Below are positions 53,644 to 63,822 of a stretch of 64,000 nt of DNA, one piece after another. How positions within the stretch are numbered: the first letter of the stretch is position 1; the number at the start of each line of letters is the position of its first letter. The DNA comes from Algihabitans albus. GTDB taxonomy: Bacteria; Pseudomonadota; Alphaproteobacteria; Kiloniellales; DSM-21159. The position numbers and the translations under genes are program-made. The notes beneath the pieces are model-generated. The model saw nothing but the letters and a program-made list of their open reading frames with translations. It did no database searches and had not been told where the DNA came from. Location: contig NZ_QXNY01000004.1 of the NCBI RefSeq assembly GCF_003572205.1, forward strand, positions 496,548 through 560,547, read 5' to 3'.

Positions 53644-54475
53644 AGTCGTAGTCGCTGTCCGTCACCTCCGGCACGAAGGCCATGCCTTCGTACTTCGTAT
53701 TCTCGCCCCCCGGTGCGATGACGGCGGCGACCAGGTCGTCGGAGTTCTCGACAAAGGCTTTACGCAAAGCCTCGACGATCTCCCGATCCACATGGGGGCC
53801 GGCCATCAGCACGTCGTTGGGCAGGTCGGGCCCGCGGGCGACGACCTTGAAGGCGCCCGGCGGCAGTTCCGTCTCTTGGTCGCGAAGGGCGATGAAGTCG
53901 CTCATATAGTTCATGCCGACCGCGTCCACGTCGCCGCGTTTCAGCGCCTCCCACTGGATCGCCTCGCTGGTGTGAATCACCTCCATGTCGCTGCGAGGGT
54001 CGAGACCGTAGTCGGCGAGAAGCTGCGAGGGGGCGAGGTGGGAGGAGGTCGAGCCGATGTCGCCGAGTGCGATCTTTCTGCCCCGAAGATCCTGCACGCC
54101 GGCGATGCCGCTGCTGGCCAGCACGATGACGCCGGAGAAATAGTCGGGCCGTCCGAAACCGACGATTGGATAAGCGCCGGTCAGCTTGTTCATGACCACG
54201 TACTCGGCCGGGCCGGTCAGCACGAAATCCAATCGCTCGGCGCCCAGCGCCTCGACAGCTGCCGTGCGGCTGCTGACAGGGAAGAACTCGATTTCGTAGC
54301 CGGTCACGGCCTGCAGTTTGTCGCGCAGCGGTCTCCAGTCGCGCTGGAGCTGCTCCAGACCCTCCACGTCGGTGACGGCCAGGCTGACGGTCTGTGCCGC
54401 CGCGGTGCCGGGAAACAGGCCGCCGGCCAGTGCGGCGCAGGCGATGCCCGCGGCCGTGAGCAAAGATTTGAGCAT
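53582..54475 (-). CDS. phnD: Phosphonate/oxyanion-type periplasmic binding protein
   Basis: A 297-residue binding protein of the PhnD/phosphite family. The signal peptide runs to about residue 27 (ending GTAAAQ). LDFVLTGPAEYVVM, IALGDIGSTSSHLAPSQLL and GDVDAVGMNYMSDFIAL are the family hinge and ligand loops. It is periplasmic and may bind phosphonate, phosphite, phosphate or another oxyanion. The ATG at 54475 is chosen because it starts the signal peptide and has a GGAGAA site. It heads the phnD-phnC-phnE-methyltransferase operon. No Pho box was recognised. Confidence 0.88.
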   Translation of the reverse strand: MLKSLLTAAGIACAALAGGLFPGTAAAQTVSLAVTDVEGLEQLQRDWRPLRDKLQAVTGYEIEFFPVSSRTAAVEALGAERLDFVLTGPAEYVVMNKLTGAYPIVGFGRPDYFSGVIVLASSGIAGVQDLRGRKIALGDIGSTSSHLAPSQLLADYGLDPRSDMEVIHTSEAIQWEALKRGDVDAVGMNYMSDFIALRDQETELPPGAFKVVARGPDLPNDVLMAGPHVDREIVEALRKAFVENSDDLVAAVIAPGGENTKYEGMAFVPEVTDSDYDYVRRAYAAIGHPQFGEFVGE

Positions 54476-54659
54476 GCCAGGATTCTCCCTCTCGCAAGGC
54501 GGCGACCGGAACAGTGCGGCCCAAGTGGACCGCATCGCGCGGAGACCGAACGACGAAGGAGACAGGCTAGACCGTTAGCGTGTCGGGCTCATGTAACCGC
54601 CGCGTCACTTGCGCAAAGCGACGATGACGCTTTGGCGACAGGGCCTGTGTATAAAATTT

Positions 54660-56090
54660 CTAGGCCGTACCGCCCACAGTGATGGCGGAGACCAGCAGAG
54701 ACGGTTGTCCGACGCCCACCGGCACGCCCTGGCCGTCCTTGCCGCAAGTGCCGATACCCGGGTCGAGTGCCATGTCGTTGCCGATCATGGTCACCTTCTT
54801 CATGGTCTCCGGGCCGTTGCCGATCAGGGTCGCGCCCTTGACGGCGGGTCCGATCTTACCGTCCTCGATCAGGTAGGCCTCGGTGCAGGAGAAGGTGAAC
54901 TTTCCGCTGGTGATGTCGACCTGACCGCCGCCGAAGGAGACGGCGAAGAGGCCCTTCTTCACACCGGCCAGCATCTCGGACGGATCGGCTTCGCCGCCCA
55001 GCATCACAGTGTTGGTCATGCGCGGCATGGGGATATGGGCGTAGGATTGGCGCCGTCCGTTGCCGGTCGGCTTCATGCCCATCAGCCGCGCATTCTGCCT
55101 GTCCTGCATGTAGCCGACCAGCTTGCCGTCCTCGATAAGGACCGTGCGTTCGGTCGGCGTGCCCTCGTCGTCGACGGTCAGGGACCCGCGCCGGTCGGGC
55201 AGGGTGCCGTCGTCGATCACCGTCACGCCGGGCGCCGCCACCTGCTCGCCCATCAGGCCGGCGAAGGCGCTGGTTTTCTTGCGATTGAAGTCGCCCTCCA
55301 AGCCGTGTCCGACGGCTTCGTGCAGCAGAATTCCGGGCCAGCCCGGCCCGAGCAGGACGGGCATCTCGCCGGCCGGCGTGTCGACCGAGCCGAGGTTGAT
55401 CTCGGCCTGGCGCAGGGCCTCGTCGGCCGCAGCCTGCCAGCTCGCCGGCTCGATCAGGCCGTCGTAGCCGACGCGCCCGCCGGTCCCGTAGGAACCGGTC
55501 TCCATGCGGCCGTCTTTCTCCAGAACCACCGAGACGTTGAGGCGCACCAGCGGGCGAATATCGGCCCGGCGCTCACCGCCGGCGCGCAGAATCTGCACCG
55601 CTTGCCAGGAACCTGCGAGCGAGACCGTGGCCTGACGCACGCGCGCATCCCTGCTGCGGACATAAGCGTCGATTTCGCTCAAGAGCTTCACCTTGGCCTC
55701 GAAAGCCAGCGCGTTCAGCGGATTGTCCGGCGTATAGAGCTGGCGGTTGGTGTTGCTGGGCGCGTCGGCCATGGTGCCGCCGTGACCCGTCTGCACCGCC
55801 TTGACGGTTTCGCCGGCGCGCTGCACCGCCGCCTCGCTCAATTCGCTGGCATGGGCGTAGCCGGCCGCCTCGCCGGCCACCGCGCGCAAGCCGAAGCCCT
55901 GATCGGTGTCGAAGCTGGCCGACTTGAGCCGCCCGTCGTCGAAGGCCAGGGCCTCCGACTGGCGGTATTCCAGGAAAAGCTCACCGTCGTCGGCCTTGGC
56001 CAGGGCATCGTCGACGATGCCCTCCAGCTTCGGCCGATCCAGGCCGGCGCGCGCATAGAACAGTTCGTCGGTTTCGGCGAGGTGGGTCAT
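54660..56090 (-). CDS. tldD: Metallopeptidase TldD
   Basis: A 476-residue TldD/PmbA-family metalloprotease. The zinc-binding HExxxH is LLHEAVGHGLEGD near residue 260, and the glycine-rich segment GGGQVDITSGKFTFSCTEAYLI and the tail DPGIGTCGKDGQGVPVGVGQP are diagnostic. It normally pairs with PmbA/TldE to form a narrow-pore protease that trims small peptides or antitoxins. No pmbA gene is in the window. It is divergent from the DUF3422 gene with about 150 bp between starts. Confidence 0.95.
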   Translation of the reverse strand: MTHLAETDELFYARAGLDRPKLEGIVDDALAKADDGELFLEYRQSEALAFDDGRLKSASFDTDQGFGLRAVAGEAAGYAHASELSEAAVQRAGETVKAVQTGHGGTMADAPSNTNRQLYTPDNPLNALAFEAKVKLLSEIDAYVRSRDARVRQATVSLAGSWQAVQILRAGGERRADIRPLVRLNVSVVLEKDGRMETGSYGTGGRVGYDGLIEPASWQAAADEALRQAEINLGSVDTPAGEMPVLLGPGWPGILLHEAVGHGLEGDFNRKKTSAFAGLMGEQVAAPGVTVIDDGTLPDRRGSLTVDDEGTPTERTVLIEDGKLVGYMQDRQNARLMGMKPTGNGRRQSYAHIPMPRMTNTVMLGGEADPSEMLAGVKKGLFAVSFGGGQVDITSGKFTFSCTEAYLIEDGKIGPAVKGATLIGNGPETMKKVTMIGNDMALDPGIGTCGKDGQGVPVGVGQPSLLVSAITVGGTA

Positions 56091-56244
56091 GGCGAACTCT
56101 TCTCCACTGCGATCTAGATAGGCTGCGATCGGGATAGGGCGTTTCAGTTCCCGTCACGATAATGTAGAGGCTAGAACGCGCGAATGCAGGGGGCAGGCCG
56201 CCGGGGCAGTTCTCTTCCGCGCGCAGCGAGGGGATTTACGGCGC

Positions 56245-57591
56245 ATGCCCTTGGGCCTGACCGAACACGAACTGCGCCAGGAGCTGACGCGCGAGGTGCA
56301 TGCGCGCCCCTTTGCGCATCTGCGGCCGAGCGAGCGCGTGACGCATATCGCTCTGCACAGCGGCGAGAGCGGAGTGGCGGAGGAGCGGGCGCTGGTGGCC
56401 GAGCTCTGCCGCCGTTACGGCAAGCCGCCGCCGGGCGATACGGCCAACTTTCACATGGTCGATCTCGGACCCTTCCGGCTGCGTTGGGAACGCCATACCG
56501 AGTTTTCGACCTATGCCTTCTACGCGCGCGAAGCGGCACCGCTGCGGGACGACGGCAAGGTCGAGCGCTTTGCGCATCCGGTGATCGAGCGGGTGCCGCG
56601 CGACTGGCTGGAGCAGATGCAGAGCCGGCTTCTGGTCGGGCTGCACGTCGAACTGGAGGCGCGTGACGCCCCACCGCTTGAGGAGGATCCCGATCGGATC
56701 GGGGTCCTGATGGGGGTCGACAACTACGCCGGCTCCTCGATGTCAGGCGGCGCGGCCAAGACCTGGATGAACTTCTGGGTCGGGGACGATGGCTTCGGGC
56801 GGGTGCTGGTGCGCGACGTCAACCTGGGTCCGCGTCAGGCTGGCCGTCTGGTTCAGCGTCTTTGCGAGATCGAGACCTACCGCATGATGGCCTTGCTCGC
56901 CTTGCCTCTGGCGCGGCAGCATGGCGGCGAGCTATCGCGTCTGGGGGAACGGCTGCAGGGTAGCCTGGGGGAGATGACCGACTGCGACCGGCTCGAGGAC
57001 GAGCAACGGCTGCTCCGTGACCTGACGGAGATTTCGGCCGGAATCGAGCGGATCGCCGCGGCGACTAGCTATCGCTTTTCCGCCGCGCGGGCATACCACG
57101 CACTGGTTTTGCGCCGTATTCAGGAGCTTCGAGAGGAACGCATAGAAGGAGTCCAGACGGTCCAGGAATTCATGGACCGGCGCCTGACACCGGCGATTCG
57201 TACCTGCGAGTCGACTCAGGATCGCCTGGACGTCCTGTCGCGCCGCGTCGCGCGAGCCGGCCAGCTCCTGCGCACGCGCGTCGATGTGACCCTGGAGGCG
57301 CAGAACCGCGATCTGCTGGAGTCCATGAATCGCCGTGCGAAGCTGCAGCTTCGCTTGCAGGAGACGGTCGAGGGTCTCTCCATTGCGGCGGTCAGCTATT
57401 ATCTCGTCAGTCTTGTCGGCTACCTGGCCAAAGGCAGTAAGTCCTTCGGCCTTCCGCTCGCACCGGATCAGATCACCGCCCTGTCGATTCCGGTCATCGT
57501 CCTGTTGATCTGGCTGGGCGTGCGCCGGGTCAAGCGTTCGATCCGTGGCGAGCGCCAGGAGGAGCGCAGGGATGACCGCGTCGGCAAGTAG
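56245..57591 (+). CDS. DUF3422 membrane-anchored protein
   Basis: A 448-residue DUF3422 protein, an alpha- and betaproteobacterial family of unknown function. The N-terminal domain has the conserved ELTREVHARPFAHLRP and FHMVDLGPFRLRWERHTEFSTY stretches. Helical, partly coiled-coil sequence follows (about residues 230-370), with LTPAIRTCESTQDRLDVLSRRVARAG. Two membrane helices lie near the C-terminus (about 380-430), with a basic cytosolic tail. It precedes the cytochrome oxidase operon by 316 bp. Confidence 0.85.
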   Translation: MPLGLTEHELRQELTREVHARPFAHLRPSERVTHIALHSGESGVAEERALVAELCRRYGKPPPGDTANFHMVDLGPFRLRWERHTEFSTYAFYAREAAPLRDDGKVERFAHPVIERVPRDWLEQMQSRLLVGLHVELEARDAPPLEEDPDRIGVLMGVDNYAGSSMSGGAAKTWMNFWVGDDGFGRVLVRDVNLGPRQAGRLVQRLCEIETYRMMALLALPLARQHGGELSRLGERLQGSLGEMTDCDRLEDEQRLLRDLTEISAGIERIAAATSYRFSAARAYHALVLRRIQELREERIEGVQTVQEFMDRRLTPAIRTCESTQDRLDVLSRRVARAGQLLRTRVDVTLEAQNRDLLESMNRRAKLQLRLQETVEGLSIAAVSYYLVSLVGYLAKGSKSFGLPLAPDQITALSIPVIVLLIWLGVRRVKRSIRGERQEERRDDRVGK

Positions 57592-57907
57592 CGGAGAATC
57601 TGTCAGTCATCCCAAGGCTTTGCGTCAAATTGCCGCAAGCGAATATGTTATCGGATTCCGATGCCGTGGCGCGACCGTGCGTACACGGGCGAGTCGCCGG
57701 GGCGGTTCGCCGATCCTGGCGGTACTATGCCGCAGAGGTGCTGACTTGTTGCGTTAAGATCCCTGGTTTAGGTTCACATCCGTCATATGCGGCCTCCGTC
57801 CGTGGTCATCTGCGGGCGCATTGGCCAAAACATCGCAGGACAGGCCCGGACGAATGACTGCAAAGCAGGCTTCGGACCGATGAAGAATAAGGGTCGAGAC
57901 ACCAAAG
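57592..57907 (+). other. 316-bp leader/promoter region of the cta operon
   Basis: No convincing coding frame. It separates DUF3422 from ctaC on the same strand and should contain the ctaC promoter and leader. An imperfect inverted repeat, TTGCG-N9-CGCAA, occurs near 57620-57640. I could not assign a regulator to it, and it is not an FNR site. Confidence 0.45.
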
Positions 57908-58765
57908 ATGATGAAGCTGATGAGCAAGACCGGCGCATTCTTCGCCTTGCTGGCGAGTCTATTGGCCAGCGGCGGCGCTTGGGCCCAGGAAACGCTTTTG
58001 GGTCAGCCGGTTCCGGGCGGACTCGGCTTGCAGGCCGGAGCGACGCCGATCAAGGAGCAGATCCACGACTTCCACAATCTGCTGCTGGTGATCATCACGC
58101 TGATCTGTCTCTTCGTGCTGGCCTTGCTGGTCTACGTCATGCGGCGCTTCCGCGCCTCCGCGAACCCGACGCCCTCGAAAACCTCCCACAACACCATGGT
58201 CGAGGTGATCTGGACGGCCGTGCCGGTCATGATTCTGGTGATCATCGCGATCCCCTCCATGAAGCTGCTCTACGCGCAGGATGTGATCCCCGAGGCCGAC
58301 ATGACCATCAAGGCGATCGGCAAGCAGTGGTACTGGACCTACGAGTATCCCGACCACGGCAACTTCGTCTTCGACGCCTTCATGCTGCAAGACGATGAAG
58401 CCGCCGAACAGGGGTTGCCCCGTCTGCTGGCGACCGACCGCTCGGTGGTCATTCCGGTCGATACGACCGTGCGCATCCTGGTGACCGCCGGCGACGTGCT
58501 GCACTCCTTCGCCGTGCCGTCCTTCGGGGTGAAGGTCGATGCCGTTCCCGGCCGTTTGAATGAGACCTGGGTCCACGTCACCCAGGAGGGCACCTACTAC
58601 GGTCAGTGCTCAGAGCTCTGCGGCACGGCCCACGCTTACATGCCGATCATGGTCGAGGTGGTCTCGCAGGAGGCTTTCGAGGCTTGGATTACCGAGCAGC
58701 AGGCCGCGCTGCTGCCGGAGCCGGGCGACAAGCAGGTGGCCGATGCCCTTCAGGCCGCCCGCTAA
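57908..58765 (+). CDS. ctaC: Cytochrome c oxidase subunit II
   Basis: A 285-residue subunit of the aa3-type oxidase that takes electrons from cytochrome c through the CuA centre. A signal peptide ends near residue 27 (GAWAQ). Two membrane helices are at about 50-75 and 95-120. The periplasmic CuA domain has the ligand His in VLHSFAVPSFGVK and the cluster YYGQCSELCGTAHAYMPIMV with two Cys, Glu, His and Met. KQWYWTYEYP is the aromatic electron-entry patch. There is no fused cytochrome c domain. It is the first gene of the operon. Confidence 0.96.
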   Translation: MMKLMSKTGAFFALLASLLASGGAWAQETLLGQPVPGGLGLQAGATPIKEQIHDFHNLLLVIITLICLFVLALLVYVMRRFRASANPTPSKTSHNTMVEVIWTAVPVMILVIIAIPSMKLLYAQDVIPEADMTIKAIGKQWYWTYEYPDHGNFVFDAFMLQDDEAAEQGLPRLLATDRSVVIPVDTTVRILVTAGDVLHSFAVPSFGVKVDAVPGRLNETWVHVTQEGTYYGQCSELCGTAHAYMPIMVEVVSQEAFEAWITEQQAALLPEPGDKQVADALQAAR

Positions 58766-58787
58766 CCAGCGCCCGTCTAACGCATAA

Positions 58788-60440
<1,653 letters not shown>

Positions 60441-60465
60441 AGGCGCCGGCCTCGGCACCATCTTT

Positions 60466-60502
60466 CGCCGCCCGCCACCGAGACCGACGGTGGCGGGCGG
60501 CG
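60466..60502 (+). repeat. Perfect 15-bp hairpin between ctaD and ctaB
   Basis: Arms at 60466-60480 and 60488-60502 are exact inverted repeats, all GC-rich, with a 7-base loop. It lies 26 bp after the ctaD stop and 48 bp before ctaB. No T run follows on the plus strand, so it is more likely an mRNA processing or stabilising element than a full terminator. Confidence 0.75.
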
Positions 60503-60549
60503 ATTGCAAAACAGAGTGAGTTGGACGGGCGAGTGCAGAGTTTCAGGTC

Positions 60550-61509
60550 GTGAGCGACAGCGTCTACCAGCGGAGCGTTACGGCGGCGTCCGGGTCCGGA
60601 CAGCCGGTGCGCGAGCAGGTCCAGGATTACTGGGACCTGCTGAAGCCGCGGGTCATGACCCTGGTGGTTTTCAGCGGGATCGCCGGACTGATCGTGGCGC
60701 CGGGCAGTCTGCACCCGGTTCTGGCCGCCGTCGCGATCCTCTGCATCGCGGTTTCGGCCGGTGCGGCCGGTGCCATCAACATGTGGTACGACCGCGACAT
60801 CGACGCGGTGATGGCCCGAACCAAACGCCGCCCGATCCCGACCGGTCGTGTCGAGCCGTCCGAGGCGCTGGCCTTCGGCATCGTGCTGACGATCTTCTCG
60901 GTCATGGTGATGGGGCTGGCGGTCAACTGGACCGCGGCGGCCCTCTTGGCGCTCGCCACGCTTTTCTACGTCTTCGTCTACACGATCTGGCTGAAGCGCC
61001 GCACTCCGCAGAACATCGTGATAGGTGGGGCCGCCGGCGCCTTTCCGCCGATGATCGGCTGGGCCGCGGTGACCGGGACCGTCGATCCGGGCTCCATCCT
61101 GCTCTTCGGCTTGATTTTCATGTGGACGCCGCCGCACTTTTGGGCGCTGTCGCTCTATCGCTGCGAGGACTACGCCAAGGTGGGCGTTCCGATGCTACCG
61201 GTCGTGGCCGGCAAGGCGGCGACCAAGCGGCAGATGTTGCTTTACACCTTGCTGCTGCTGCCCTTGGCGCCCTTGCCCGCGGTCATGGGTCTGACCGGTT
61301 GGCTTTACGGCGTTGCGGCCCTGCTCCTGGGATTGGCCTTTGTCGGTCATGCGCTGAGAGTGCTGCGGTCGCCGGAGGCGGACGGTGAGGACCACAAGCC
61401 CGCCAAGGCAATGTTCAAGTTCTCGCTCACCTATCTCTTCGGCCTCTTCGGGTTGATGATGCTGGACAAGGCGCCGGGTCTGGTCGCCTTCGTCGGGCTG
61501 GGAGGGTGA
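60550..61509 (+). CDS. ctaB: Protoheme IX farnesyltransferase
   Basis: A 319-residue membrane prenyltransferase that makes heme O from heme B for the oxidase. The first allylic-diphosphate motif is NMWYDRDIDAVMARTKRRP. The second conserved loop is FMWTPPHFWALSLYRCEDYAKVGVPMLP. About eight to nine membrane helices fit the UbiA family. The start is GTG (VSDSVYQRS). The stop overlaps the start of the next small gene. Confidence 0.95.
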   Translation: MSDSVYQRSVTAASGSGQPVREQVQDYWDLLKPRVMTLVVFSGIAGLIVAPGSLHPVLAAVAILCIAVSAGAAGAINMWYDRDIDAVMARTKRRPIPTGRVEPSEALAFGIVLTIFSVMVMGLAVNWTAAALLALATLFYVFVYTIWLKRRTPQNIVIGGAAGAFPPMIGWAAVTGTVDPGSILLFGLIFMWTPPHFWALSLYRCEDYAKVGVPMLPVVAGKAATKRQMLLYTLLLLPLAPLPAVMGLTGWLYGVAALLLGLAFVGHALRVLRSPEADGEDHKPAKAMFKFSLTYLFGLFGLMMLDKAPGLVAFVGLGG

Positions 61510-61652
61510 GCACCGTGACGGAAGAGCGCCGCCGGTCCGGCGACAGCGACATCCACCGCCAGAAGCGCGGCAAGAATCTGGCCCTGCTGGGGGCCCTGTT
61601 AGCTTTCATCGTCCTCGTCTACATTGTGGCAATCGTCCGGATGGGCGCCTAG
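61506..61652 (+). CDS. coxF: CoxF-like small membrane protein
   Basis: A 48-residue protein encoded between ctaB and ctaG. Its GTG start overlaps the ctaB stop (GTGA). The N-terminal half is charged (TEERRRSGDSDIHRQKRGK) and a single membrane helix follows (LALLGALLAFIVLVYIVAIV). This matches the small CoxF/cytochrome oxidase assembly peptide found at this position in alphaproteobacteria. A second in-frame GTG three codons later is an alternative. Confidence 0.8.
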   Translation: MSTVTEERRRSGDSDIHRQKRGKNLALLGALLAFIVLVYIVAIVRMGA

Positions 61653-61661
61653 GAGGCTCGA

Positions 61662-62306
61662 ATGAGCGAGACACGCAGAGCGGGATCGAAAAACGCCAAG
61701 GTGGCCGTCGCTTTGGTCAGCGTGGTCTTTGGCATGGTGGGCCTGTCCTTTGCGGCGGTCCCGCTTTACGACCTCTTCTGCCGAGTGACGGGTTTCGGCG
61801 GCACGACCCAGGTGGCGGAAGCGATGCCTGAGCATATGGGCGCGCGGCAGGTTACGGTCCGCTTCGACGCCCTGGTCGACGAGAAGCTACCCTGGGATTT
61901 CGGACCGGAAGAGCGCTCGGTCACGCTGGTGCCGGGCGAACCCGGCCTGGTCTTCTACACCGCCGAAAATACGGCGGAGATACCGACGGTCGGAACGGCG
62001 GTCTTCAACGTCACGCCGGCCAAGGCCGGTCGTTACTTCCATAAGGTCCAGTGCTTCTGTTTCGAAGAGCAGGAGTTGGCCGAGGGCGAGGCGACCCGTA
62101 TGGGCGTCAGCTTCTACGTCGACCCCGAGATCGAGGAAGATCCGGCGACGGCCGACGTCACCACCATTACGCTTTCCTACACCTTCTTTCGCGACCTGGA
62201 GGACTGGGAGCGGCAGTTGGAGCAGGAAGAGCAGTTGAGCGACAAGGCGGCACCGGGCTCCGATCCGGCTGCCGCGCCGCAAAGTGCGGCCTTGCCGCGC
62301 CAGTAG
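61662..62306 (+). CDS. ctaG: Cytochrome c oxidase copper chaperone CtaG/Cox11
   Basis: A 214-residue single-pass membrane protein that inserts CuB into subunit I. A membrane helix spans about residues 12-34, followed by the conserved AVPLYDLFCRVTGFGG. The copper-binding motif CFCFEEQ is in the periplasmic immunoglobulin-like domain. The C-terminus is Ala/Gln-rich and longer than in some homologues. A GGAGG ribosome site lies about 5 bases before the ATG, right after the coxF stop. Confidence 0.95.
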   Translation: MSETRRAGSKNAKVAVALVSVVFGMVGLSFAAVPLYDLFCRVTGFGGTTQVAEAMPEHMGARQVTVRFDALVDEKLPWDFGPEERSVTLVPGEPGLVFYTAENTAEIPTVGTAVFNVTPAKAGRYFHKVQCFCFEEQELAEGEATRMGVSFYVDPEIEEDPATADVTTITLSYTFFRDLEDWERQLEQEEQLSDKAAPGSDPAAAPQSAALPRQ

Positions 62307-62411
62307 CTGCGCGGGCGGACAAGGTTAGAGCGCGAGCAGACCTGCGGCTGATCCAGCCGCGACGACAGAGCAAGCCGGCCAAAAGCCGGCAGTAAGCCGA
62401 GAGGCGGAAGA

Positions 62412-63245
62412 ATGAGCGATCACGCGAAGCCGAACCATCCCTACCACCTGGTCGATCCCAGCCCCTGGCCGCTGATCGGTGCCCTGTCGGGCGGCGTTCT
62501 GGCCGTCGGGCTGGTCCTCTTCATGCACGACATCACGTTCTGGCTCCTGCCGATCGGCTTCATCATGGTGATCATCACCATGATCGGCTGGTGGCGAGAG
62601 GTGGTCGACGAGGCGACCTTCCAGAAGGTGCATACGCCTGTCGTGCAGCTCGGCCTGCGGTACGGGATGCTGCTGTTCATCGCCTCCGAGGTGATGTTCT
62701 TTGCCGCTTTCTTCTGGGCCTACTTCGATCCGGCTCTCTTCCCCGACGAAGCCAAGCAGGTGGCGCGGACCGAGGCCTTGGGCGGTGTCTGGCCGCCGGA
62801 AGGGACCGTCACCTTCAACCCCTTCACCTTGCCCTTCATGAACACCCTGGTGCTGCTGTTGTCGGGCTGCACGGTGACCTGGGCGCACCATGCGCTGCGC
62901 GAGGGCGACCGCCGCGGCATGCTGCAGGGCCTAGGTCTCACCGTCGTCCTGGGTCTGCTCTTCACTGGCTTGCAGGCCTACGAGTACAGCCACGCGCCCT
63001 TCGGTTTCGCCGACGACGTCTATACCAGCGCCTTCTTCATGGCGACCGGCTTCCACGGGTTTCACGTGATCGTCGGCACGCTGTTCCTGGCCGTCTGCTG
63101 GTTCCGCGCCTACAAGGGGCACTTCACCAAGGACCATCATTTCGGCTTCGAGGCGGCGGCCTGGTATTGGCACTTCGTCGACGTGGTCTGGCTGTTCCTG
63201 TTCGTCGCCATCTACTGGTGGGGCGCGGGACCCGAGCTGCTTTAG
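62412..63245 (+). CDS. ctaE: Cytochrome c oxidase subunit III
   Basis: A 277-residue subunit with seven membrane helices. It begins [20 protein letters not shown], contains the conserved Glu region [17 protein letters not shown] and ends with [27 protein letters not shown]. Length fits the alphaproteobacterial type. It is preceded by a 105-bp gap after ctaG. It is followed by a 10-bp inverted repeat. Confidence 0.96.
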   Translation: MSDHAKPNHPYHLVDPSPWPLIGALSGGVLAVGLVLFMHDITFWLLPIGFIMVIITMIGWWREVVDEATFQKVHTPVVQLGLRYGMLLFIASEVMFFAAFFWAYFDPALFPDEAKQVARTEALGGVWPPEGTVTFNPFTLPFMNTLVLLLSGCTVTWAHHALREGDRRGMLQGLGLTVVLGLLFTGLQAYEYSHAPFGFADDVYTSAFFMATGFHGFHVIVGTLFLAVCWFRAYKGHFTKDHHFGFEAAAWYWHFVDVVWLFLFVAIYWWGAGPELL

Positions 63246-63269
63246 GGCTCCTGCCCCAAGGCCGGCCCG

Positions 63270-63300
63270 GCCGCTTGCGCGCCTCGGGTTCGCAAGCGGC
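63270..63300 (+). repeat. 10-bp inverted repeat after ctaE
   Basis: GCCGCTTGCG at 63270-63279 and CGCAAGCGGC at 63291-63300 are exact inverted repeats with an 11-base loop. It lies 24 bp after ctaE and upstream of the DUF983 gene. There is no T run. Confidence 0.6.
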
Positions 63301-63412
63301 AACAGCAGGACCTCCGCGCGCCACGGAAGGCGGGCCGTCCGTTGAGCGTTATAGGGAACTTGCCCTCTTGCGGACAGTTCCGGCTCTTGCGGTAAGGAGC
63401 GGCAGGCCGCCG

Positions 63413-63817
63413 ATGCCAAGCGATCGGGACCCTCGAATCCGTCGTTCGCCACCCCGTCCGGCATCACCCTGGACCGCCGGGCTCTCCTGCAGCTGCCCGC
63501 GCTGCGGTCGCGGTCGGTTGTTCCGCGGTTTCCTGACAGTGGCCGAACGCTGTGCGGTCTGCGGCGAAGACCTGCAGAAGGCCGAGAGCGGCGACGGCCC
63601 GGCGGTTTTCATTATCTTCGCCTTAGGCGCAGTGATCGTGCCGCTGGCCTGGTGGGTCGAGGTGGTCTTCGCTCCACCCTACTGGCTGCATGCCGTGCTT
63701 TGGCCCCTTGCCATCCTGGCTCTGACGCTCGCCCTGTTGCGGCCCTTCAAGGCGACGCTGATCGCCTTGCAGTTTCGCAACAAGGCCAGCGACAGCGGTA
63801 CCATTCACTACGACTGA
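63413..63817 (+). CDS. DUF983 membrane protein
   Basis: A 134-residue DUF983 protein, often found between ctaE and surf1. The N-terminal zinc-ribbon-like part has CSCPRCGRGRLFRGFLT and RCAVCGED (Cys-x2-Cys pairs). Two membrane helices follow (AVFIIFALGAVIVPLAWWVEVVF and HAVLWPLAILALTLALL). The ATG at 63413 (MPSDRDPRI) is used although the frame is open further upstream. Its role in oxidase assembly is inferred from position only. It is 5 bp before surf1. Confidence 0.85.
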   Translation: MPSDRDPRIRRSPPRPASPWTAGLSCSCPRCGRGRLFRGFLTVAERCAVCGEDLQKAESGDGPAVFIIFALGAVIVPLAWWVEVVFAPPYWLHAVLWPLAILALTLALLRPFKATLIALQFRNKASDSGTIHYD

Positions 63818-63822
63818 ACGAG

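Noticed and set aside
51240-54475. Phosphonate degradation locus
   Set aside because: Only the transporter type is recognisable. No C-P lyase, phosphonatase or phn accessory gene is present.
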